This document shows, piece after piece, positions 4,961-9,779 of a stretch of DNA of 9,779 bases (its first letter is position 1; each line of letters begins with the position of its first letter). The stretch spans positions 37,447 to 47,225 of the forward strand of contig JABMDG010000092.1 of assembly GCA_015904045.1 (NCBI GenBank), given 5' to 3'. Source of the stretch: Nitrospira sp. GTDB taxonomy: Bacteria > Nitrospirota > Nitrospiria > Nitrospirales > Nitrospiraceae. The translations under genes were made by a program, and so were the position numbers. Under the pieces are notes generated by a model. It was given only the letters and a program-made list of their open reading frames with translations, did not search any database and was not told where the DNA came from.

Positions 4961-7849
4961 TTACGACTGATAGCTCTCGATCGGCGGACAACTGCAGACG
5001 AGATGACGGTCGCCGTAGGCTTCGTCGATGCGGCTGACGCTCGGCCAGAATTTACTGCTGCCGATCCACGGCGCGGGAAAGGCCGCCTGCTCGCGGCTGT
5101 AGGGGCGGTTCCACTCCGTGGCGGTCACGAGGGACGCTGTGTGGGGCGCGTTCTTCAAAAGATTGTTTGTGCGCGGCTGGCGGCCGTCGATGATCTCTTG
5201 GATCTCGGCTCGGATGCGGATGAGCGCGTCGCACAGCCGGTCGATCTCCGACTTGGTTTCGCTTTCCGTCGGCTCGATCATCAGCGTACCGGGGACCGGG
5301 AACGAGACGGTCGGTGCGTGGAAGCCGTAGTCCATCAGCCGCTTCGCGACGTCCATCGCCTCGACCCCGGCGCGGTCCTTGAACTCCCGCAGATCCAGAA
5401 TGAACTCGTGCGCGACCAGTCCGGCGTCGCCCGCATAAAGAATGGCGTAATGCTTTTCCAGCCGCTTAGCCATGTAATTGGCGTTGAGGATGGCCACCTG
5501 CGTGGCTTTGGTCAGCCCGTCGCGCCCCATCATGGCGATGTACACCCAGGAAATCGGCAGGATGCCGGCGCTGCCGAAGGGGGCCGCCGACACGGGCCCG
5601 ATGGCGTCCGGCCCTCCGAGCTTCGTGACGGGATGTCCCGGTAGAAACGGCGCGAGGTGCTGCGCCGCGCCGATCGGGCCCACCCCTGGGCCGCCGCCGC
5701 CGTGCGGAATGCAGAACGTCTTGTGGAGATTGAGATGGCAGATATCCGCGCCGATATCGCCGGGACGGCAGAGGCCGACCATGGCGTTCATGTTCGCGCC
5801 GTCCATGTAGACCTGGCCGCCATGGGTATGGACGATCTGGCAGACCCGCCGCACGCCCGCTTCGAAGACGCCGTGGGTAGATGGATAGGTGAGCATCACC
5901 GCGGCCAGCCTGTCTCGGTGTTCAGCTGCCTTGGCTTCCAGGTCGGTGAGATCGACGTTGCCATGTGTGTCGCAGGCGACGACGACGACCGTCATACCGG
6001 CCATCGCAGCGCTCGCGGGATTCGTCCCATGGGCCGACACGGGGATCAAACAGACGTCCCGATGGGTTTCTCCTCTGGACCGATGGTAAGCCCGAATCAC
6101 CATCAGGCCCGCATATTCCCCTTGCGAGCCGGCGTTCGGTTGCATCGAGAAGGCGGCAAATCCCGCGATCTCCGCCAGCCATGCGGCGAGTTGGTCAATC
6201 ATCTCCCGATAGCCGAGGGTTTGCTCCTCAGGGGCGAATGGGTGCAGCCGGGCGAACTCCGGCCAGGTGACCGGCAGCATTTCGGATGTCGCATTCAGCT
6301 TCATCGTGCAGGACCCCAGCGGAATCATGGAATGTACCAACGAGAGGTCTTTCGCCTGCAAGCGATGAAGGTACCGGAGCATTTCATGCTCGGAGTGATA
6401 ACGGTTGAAGATTTCATGCGTCAGATACTTGCTCGTTCTGGCTAAGGAATCGGGATACGCCACGTCGACTCCGGTAACCAGCTCTGAAATCGTGAAAGGC
6501 AGCCGGTCATGCCCTACGAAGATTTCCAGCAGGTGGCGGACTTCTTCTTCCGAGCTGACTTCGTCGAGCGACAGCCCGATAGAGCCGTCGTCATAGCGCC
6601 GGAGATTGATGCTCTGCTCTTTCGCCCGCGCCGCAATCTGATCCGAGTGGTTCCGGGCCAGGGGGACACGAATCGTATCAAAGAAAACTTTCGGCAAGAC
6701 GTCGAATCCAAGCCGCCGCAACCCTTCTGCGAGCATCAGCGTGAGCCCGCGCACGCGCGTCGCAATACGTCGCAGCCCCTCAGGGCCGTGGTACACCGCA
6801 TACATGCCGGCCATGACGGCGAGTAACACTTGGGCCGTGCAGATATTGCTTGTCGCTTTCTCACGCCGGATGTGCTGTTCTCGAGTCTGGAGCGAGAGCC
6901 GGATGGCCGGTTTTCCCGTCACGTCTTTCGAGACGCCGACGAGGCGTCCCGGCATCTGGCGTTTGTACTCTTCCTTGGTGGCCAGAAAGGCGGCATGCGG
7001 CCCGCCGAACCCGACCGGCACGCCGAACCGTTGCGTGGACCCGACGGCGATATCGGCGCCGAACTCGCCGGGAGAACGAAGTAGCGTCAGGGCGAGGAGA
7101 TCGGTCGCCACGGCGACGAGCACGCCGGCCGCATGAGCTTTCGCCACGATGTCACCGAAGTCGCCCACGTAGCCGTCCGTGGCCGGGTATTGCAGGAGCA
7201 GGCCGCAGAGCCGGCTGTCCGTGCAATCAGCGGCGGTCGTCACGCCGGTGCGAATCGTGATGCCGAACGGTTCGGCCCTCGTCCGCAACACCGCAATCGT
7301 GTGAGGATGGCAATCGCGCGACACGAAGAATTCCTTGCGCTCCTGGCCTGCGGCTCGGGCGATCACGTAGCACATGGCCATCGCTTCCGCTGCTGCTGTG
7401 GCTTCATCCAGCAATGACGAATTCGCCAGCGGCAGACCGGTCAGGTCCGCGACCATCGTTTGGAAGTTGACCAGGGCTTCCAATCGTCCTTGGGCAATCT
7501 CGGCCTGATAGGGGGTGTACTGCGTGTACCAGGCGGGATTCTCCAGAATATTGCGTTGGATCACGCCGGGCGTCACGCATTCGTAGTAGCCCATGCCGAT
7601 CAGCGACCGGCACACCTTGTTCTTCAACGCCAGCGCTCTGAGTTGGGCCAGCACGGTTTGTTCGCCGCGATTCGTCGGGAGCGACAACGGCCTGCGGAGG
7701 CGAATATCTTCGGGCACCGTCGCATCGGCGAGGGCTTCCAGGGATTGAAGCCCCAATGTCGCCAGCATTTCTTGGATGTCGGCGTCGGTCGGGCCAAGAT
7801 GTCGGTGAATGAAGCGGTCGGTCGGTTCAAGAAAAGACGAGGTGGCCAT
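4961..7849 (-). CDS. gcvP: glycine dehydrogenase (decarboxylating), P-protein of the glycine cleavage system
   Basis: A 962-residue cytoplasmic PLP enzyme that decarboxylates glycine and passes the aminomethyl group to the lipoyl arm of GcvH. It is the one-polypeptide form, near the usual length (about 950-960). The N-terminus [19 protein letters not shown] is typical. The PLP lysine is Lys710 in [17 protein letters not shown]; a glycine-rich SQGEYAG block and the C-terminal end [20 protein letters not shown] also fit the family. A TTG at 7891 would extend it by 14 residues, but ATG 7849 gives the normal N-terminus and leaves a leader of about 50 bases after the candidate promoter. The ribosome site is weak (GAAGG about 12 bases upstream). 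No gcvT, gcvH or lpd lies in the window. It precedes aminotransferase copy 2, with which it may share a transcript. Confidence 0.97.
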   Translation of the reverse strand: MATSSFLEPTDRFIHRHLGPTDADIQEMLATLGLQSLEALADATVPEDIRLRRPLSLPTNRGEQTVLAQLRALALKNKVCRSLIGMGYYECVTPGVIQRNILENPAWYTQYTPYQAEIAQGRLEALVNFQTMVADLTGLPLANSSLLDEATAAAEAMAMCYVIARAAGQERKEFFVSRDCHPHTIAVLRTRAEPFGITIRTGVTTAADCTDSRLCGLLLQYPATDGYVGDFGDIVAKAHAAGVLVAVATDLLALTLLRSPGEFGADIAVGSTQRFGVPVGFGGPHAAFLATKEEYKRQMPGRLVGVSKDVTGKPAIRLSLQTREQHIRREKATSNICTAQVLLAVMAGMYAVYHGPEGLRRIATRVRGLTLMLAEGLRRLGFDVLPKVFFDTIRVPLARNHSDQIAARAKEQSINLRRYDDGSIGLSLDEVSSEEEVRHLLEIFVGHDRLPFTISELVTGVDVAYPDSLARTSKYLTHEIFNRYHSEHEMLRYLHRLQAKDLSLVHSMIPLGSCTMKLNATSEMLPVTWPEFARLHPFAPEEQTLGYREMIDQLAAWLAEIAGFAAFSMQPNAGSQGEYAGLMVIRAYHRSRGETHRDVCLIPVSAHGTNPASAAMAGMTVVVVACDTHGNVDLTDLEAKAAEHRDRLAAVMLTYPSTHGVFEAGVRRVCQIVHTHGGQVYMDGANMNAMVGLCRPGDIGADICHLNLHKTFCIPHGGGGPGVGPIGAAQHLAPFLPGHPVTKLGGPDAIGPVSAAPFGSAGILPISWVYIAMMGRDGLTKATQVAILNANYMAKRLEKHYAILYAGDAGLVAHEFILDLREFKDRAGVEAMDVAKRLMDYGFHAPTVSFPVPGTLMIEPTESETKSEIDRLCDALIRIRAEIQEIIDGRQPRTNNLLKNAPHTASLVTATEWNRPYSREQAAFPAPWIGSSKFWPSVSRIDEAYGDRHLVCSCPPIESYQS

Positions 7850-7906
7850 GGGAGTCAATGTACCTTCGTTCAGTGGGATGAGCGGCGGCAATTCATACTG
7901 AATGGC

Positions 7907-7935
7907 AGACTACCATGGCACTTTTCCTTTTCCAA
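7907..7935 (-). promoter_or_regulatory. candidate gcvP promoter
   Basis: On the minus strand, TTGGAA (7935-7930) and TAGTCT (7912-7907) are spaced by 17 bases. A TG one base before the -10 box makes an extended -10. A start near 7900 gives a leader of about 50 bases to ATG 7849 and would leave almost none for the TTG at 7891, which supports the downstream start. No glycine riboswitch is visible between it and the gene. Confidence 0.4.
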
Positions 7936-8032
7936 GATGGTTTTTTGAAGTAATCCGACCCCATCATGGAGTCCCGCTCTCGTTCGCCCTGCGATCCTTT
8001 TCTTCTGGCACAGGCCCTGGTACTCTGCCGGC

Positions 8033-8827
8033 ATGACGTGGGATCGTGAACTACGCATCGTAACCGAGGTGATCACAACGGCGGGTGCCGAGGCGCTCCG
8101 GCTTTTGTCTCAGGGCTTCGAGATTCATATCAAGCCGGACCGGTCCCCGGTGACGTCTGCAGACCTGGCGGTCAATGGGATTCTTCAAGGCCGTTTACTG
8201 GAATTGTTTCCCGACGATGGATGGCTGTCGGAGGAATCACCGGACGATCCGGCACGCCTTGAGAAAGCACGGGTGTGGGTGATCGACCCGATCGACGGAA
8301 CCAAGGCGTATATCAACCGGGAGCCGGAGTTTTGCATCTCCGTGGCACTCGTTGAACGAGGCCGCCCGGTCGTGGCGGCGATTTTCAATCCCTCGACGAA
8401 CGAATTATTCTCCGCGAGGCGAGGCGGAGGACTCCTCTTCAACGACGAACCGGCAGTGTGGCAGGAACACCAAACAAGCCGACAGCCGGTGATCGCCCTC
8501 AGTCCATGGGAGCACAACATCGGACGATTCAGGTCTCTGGAGGCCCATGCGGCCGGCCGTCCCATGCGGTCCATTGCTTGGGCCCTCGCGCTTGCCGCCA
8601 GCGGCCGGATCCATGCGGTTGCCACCTGCGAACCGGAGAACGAATGGGATGTCGCGGCGGGAGCGCTGCTGATCGAAGAGACGGGAGGAACGATGTCTGA
8701 CGGGAGCGGACAGACGCTCGAGTTTAACCGACCCGACCCACGCTATCGCGGCATTGTTGCGACCCATCCGGCTTGTCCGGGTCCTGTCCGCCGGCAACTC
8801 CAAGCCCTTTCAGGTACGAGCGGATGA
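8033..8827 (+). CDS. cysQ: 3'(2'),5'-bisphosphate nucleotidase/inositol monophosphatase family protein (CysQ-like)
   Basis: A 264-residue Mg2+-dependent phosphatase of the IMPase superfamily. KPDRSPVTSAD (34-44) resembles the CysQ substrate/metal loop. LSEES (65-69) supplies Glu67, DPIDGT (85-90) supplies the central metal ligands Asp85 and Asp88, and ENEWDVAAG (202-210) gives Asp206. CysQ enzymes hydrolyse adenosine 3',5'-bisphosphate, a by-product of sulfate assimilation; other members act on inositol, fructose or histidinol phosphates, so the substrate is not certain. Length is normal and no signal peptide is seen. The gene is transcribed away from gcvP across a 183-base divergent region. 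No strong ribosome site precedes the ATG. An 11-codon frame starts in an ATGA overlap with its stop codon. Confidence 0.85.
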   Translation: MTWDRELRIVTEVITTAGAEALRLLSQGFEIHIKPDRSPVTSADLAVNGILQGRLLELFPDDGWLSEESPDDPARLEKARVWVIDPIDGTKAYINREPEFCISVALVERGRPVVAAIFNPSTNELFSARRGGGLLFNDEPAVWQEHQTSRQPVIALSPWEHNIGRFRSLEAHAAGRPMRSIAWALALAASGRIHAVATCEPENEWDVAAGALLIEETGGTMSDGSGQTLEFNRPDPRYRGIVATHPACPGPVRRQLQALSGTSG

Positions 8828-8879
8828 GCGAACTCCAGCCGATCGCCGACTGCGTGTGAGCGACGCTGCGAAAGCCGAA

Positions 8880-9332
8880 TCAAGGGGTCGGAAGCCGGTC
8901 ATCGCCGCGCTTGGTGAGGGTAGCTTTCTTACTGAGACGGAACGTGCCGCCTTTTTGGGTGGGCCTCCGGTCGGCCCCGATCCGAATGTACCACCAGGTC
9001 CCCTGACCTTCCGAATAGTCCTCGGATAATTTCACGGAGAAGCCACCCTCGCGATCGTTGTCCTTTTGAGACCATGTTCCGACCCAGGTGTGGTCGACAA
9101 GCCGGGAAGTTTCAAACCGCCCGTCTTTGAATGGATAGGTACCGTTGCCCTGGTTATCCAGCCGGAGCATGACCGTCGCGCCGTCTTCGTACTCCCATTC
9201 CCCCGCCAGAACGGACCGATCGTCCTTCTGAAAGTCGGCCGTCATCGACGGCTGAACGGGCGGCTGGGTGGCGCATCCTGCGGCTGCCAGCAACGATATG
9301 ACGGTGACGGCCACTACGGTGGAATACTTCAT
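8880..9332 (-). CDS. putative lipoprotein of unknown function
   Basis: A 150-residue protein with a type II signal: a short basic start (MKYS), a hydrophobic core TVVAVTVISLLAAAG and the lipid-accepting Cys20 in LAAAGC. Residues after the Cys (ATQ) do not suggest retention at the inner membrane. The mature part is rich in alternating polar and hydrophobic stretches with many Trp, Tyr and Gly (GEWEYEDGA about 44-52, VGTWSQKDN, GTWWYIRIG), as in a small beta-barrel or lipocalin-like domain; that fold is a guess. I do not recognise the family. The gene converges on the phosphatase with 52 bases between stops and starts 63 bases after the MEKHLA gene. The ribosome site is poor (GAG about 10 bases upstream). 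Confidence 0.7.
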   Translation of the reverse strand: MKYSTVVAVTVISLLAAAGCATQPPVQPSMTADFQKDDRSVLAGEWEYEDGATVMLRLDNQGNGTYPFKDGRFETSRLVDHTWVGTWSQKDNDREGGFSVKLSEDYSEGQGTWWYIRIGADRRPTQKGGTFRLSKKATLTKRGDDRLPTP

Positions 9333-9367
9333 GGGAGAAACTCATAGCATGGGACAATAATCCAGGC

Positions 9368-9388
9368 AAGAAAAGAGCCGCCTTCGGC
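9368..9388 (-). terminator. possible intrinsic terminator of the MEKHLA gene
   Basis: On the minus strand GCCG-AAGG-CGGC (9388-9377) is followed by TCTTTTCTT. It begins 7 bases after the stop at 9396. The stem is only four base pairs, but position and T-rich tail fit a weak rho-independent terminator separating this gene from the lipoprotein gene. Confidence 0.4.
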
Positions 9389-9395
9389 ATTACCG

Positions 9396-9779
9396 CTACA
9401 AGAAGGACCAGTGCCCGAACGTCGCAGCCTGGCCGATGCGCTGGCCTGATGGATCCAGCACATTCCACACCGTGGCATCTTCGACGAGGAATCGACGTCC
9501 CGTCGAAGCGATTCGCACGCCGCGATAGCCCTCGAAGTAGCCTTGCTGGCCCGCAATCCGCAGCATCGCCGTTCGTTCCTCTTGATTCAAAGGCTCGGCT
9601 GTGTGCCGTGAAGGCGTCTGTGTGAACTGCTCCCACCCCATTTCCCAGAGATCGAGCGCCGCCTGATTCCCGTAATTGAGGATCGGGTCTGGGTCCGTCC
9701 CATGCGATACGACGACGAACGGCGCTCCGAATAGCGCGTGCGCCTGGTCTTCCATCGATCCAGATCGGCCAATCAACTC
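9396..9779 (-). CDS. MEKHLA domain protein (5' end beyond the window)
   Basis: 127 codons are visible, and the frame is open through the right edge (ELIGRSGS), so the start lies outside; the TTG near 9776 is not a convincing start. The sequence matches the remembered MEKHLA domain: APFVVVSHGTDPDPILNYGN, ALDLWEMGWEQF, PSRHTAEPLNQEERT, then YRGVRIASTGRRFLVEDAT and a final QAATFGHW. MEKHLA is a PAS-like sensory domain first named from plant HD-ZIP III proteins and also found alone in bacteria; its ligand is not established. Stand-alone bacterial forms are about 150 residues, so perhaps 20-30 residues are missing. Confidence 0.88.
   Translation of the reverse strand, partial: ELIGRSGSMEDQAHALFGAPFVVVSHGTDPDPILNYGNQAALDLWEMGWEQFTQTPSRHTAEPLNQEERTAMLRIAGQQGYFEGYRGVRIASTGRRFLVEDATVWNVLDPSGQRIGQAATFGHWSFL

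Larger units (their letters stand above)
2868..5142. repeat. right copy of the tandem duplication
   Basis: This block holds the repeat array (plus), aminotransferase copy 2 (minus), a repeat-rich spacer and the 3' end of the complete gcvP (minus). Position 5142 in gcvP is the counterpart of 2863. Coding parts match the left copy at about 84% (aminotransferase) and 90% (gcvP end) of residues, whereas spacers do not match, so the duplication is old or the block came from a related strain. Confidence 0.7.

Noticed and set aside
7850..8032. Glycine riboswitch upstream of gcvP
   Set aside because: The region is short, and I could not find the conserved glycine aptamer cores on the minus strand; the candidate promoter leaves a leader of only about 50 bases.

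Overview
The window looks like a chromosomal segment of a GC-rich bacterium. Family content (DUF1653, MEKHLA, a one-piece glycine decarboxylase, an arrayed 'ISYYDA.NGDLK.AHC' repeat protein) and the intergenic repeat style suggest Nitrospira or a relative (Nitrospirota). That assignment comes from remembered resemblance, not a search. Housekeeping genes flank a central region rebuilt by a tandem duplication.

Layout. Positions 1-177 hold at most the tail of an upstream gene plus a promoter. A complete tRNA-Leu(CAG) with encoded CCA lies at 178-264, then a small DUF1653 protein (421-630). The stretch 631-1243 is gene-poor. It contains a well-supported 32-residue single-membrane-span ORF on the minus strand (787-885), an 18-bp perfect palindrome, and a remnant of a repeat protein.

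Positions 1185-5142 are two diverged copies of one unit. Each copy has, on the minus strand, a Tat-signal class V aminotransferase (439 residues each, about 84% identical, no gaps) preceded by the 3' end of gcvP. The right copy holds the complete gcvP (4961-7849, 962 aa). The left copy keeps only the last 59 codons of gcvP (2682-2863). That fragment is fused at a sharp joint (2863/2864) to a 5'-truncated gene on the plus strand coding four 50-residue repeats, exactly 150 bp apart. The left copy has lost its repeat array, apart from a 20-bp word that matches the sequence next to the joint. The two gcvP-aminotransferase spacers are unrelated; the right one holds a 132-bp segment bounded by 14-bp inverted repeats.

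Right flank. Divergent from gcvP is a CysQ/IMPase-like phosphatase (8033-8827, plus). It converges on a small lipoprotein gene (8880-9332, minus), which follows a MEKHLA-domain gene cut by the window edge (9396-9779, minus).

Functionally, GcvP is the decarboxylating subunit of the glycine cleavage system, but no gcvT, gcvH or lpd is visible here. The aminotransferases carry PLP-site residues and twin-arginine signals, so they may be exported as folded holoenzymes; their substrate is unknown. No CRISPR array, transposase or integrase was seen.
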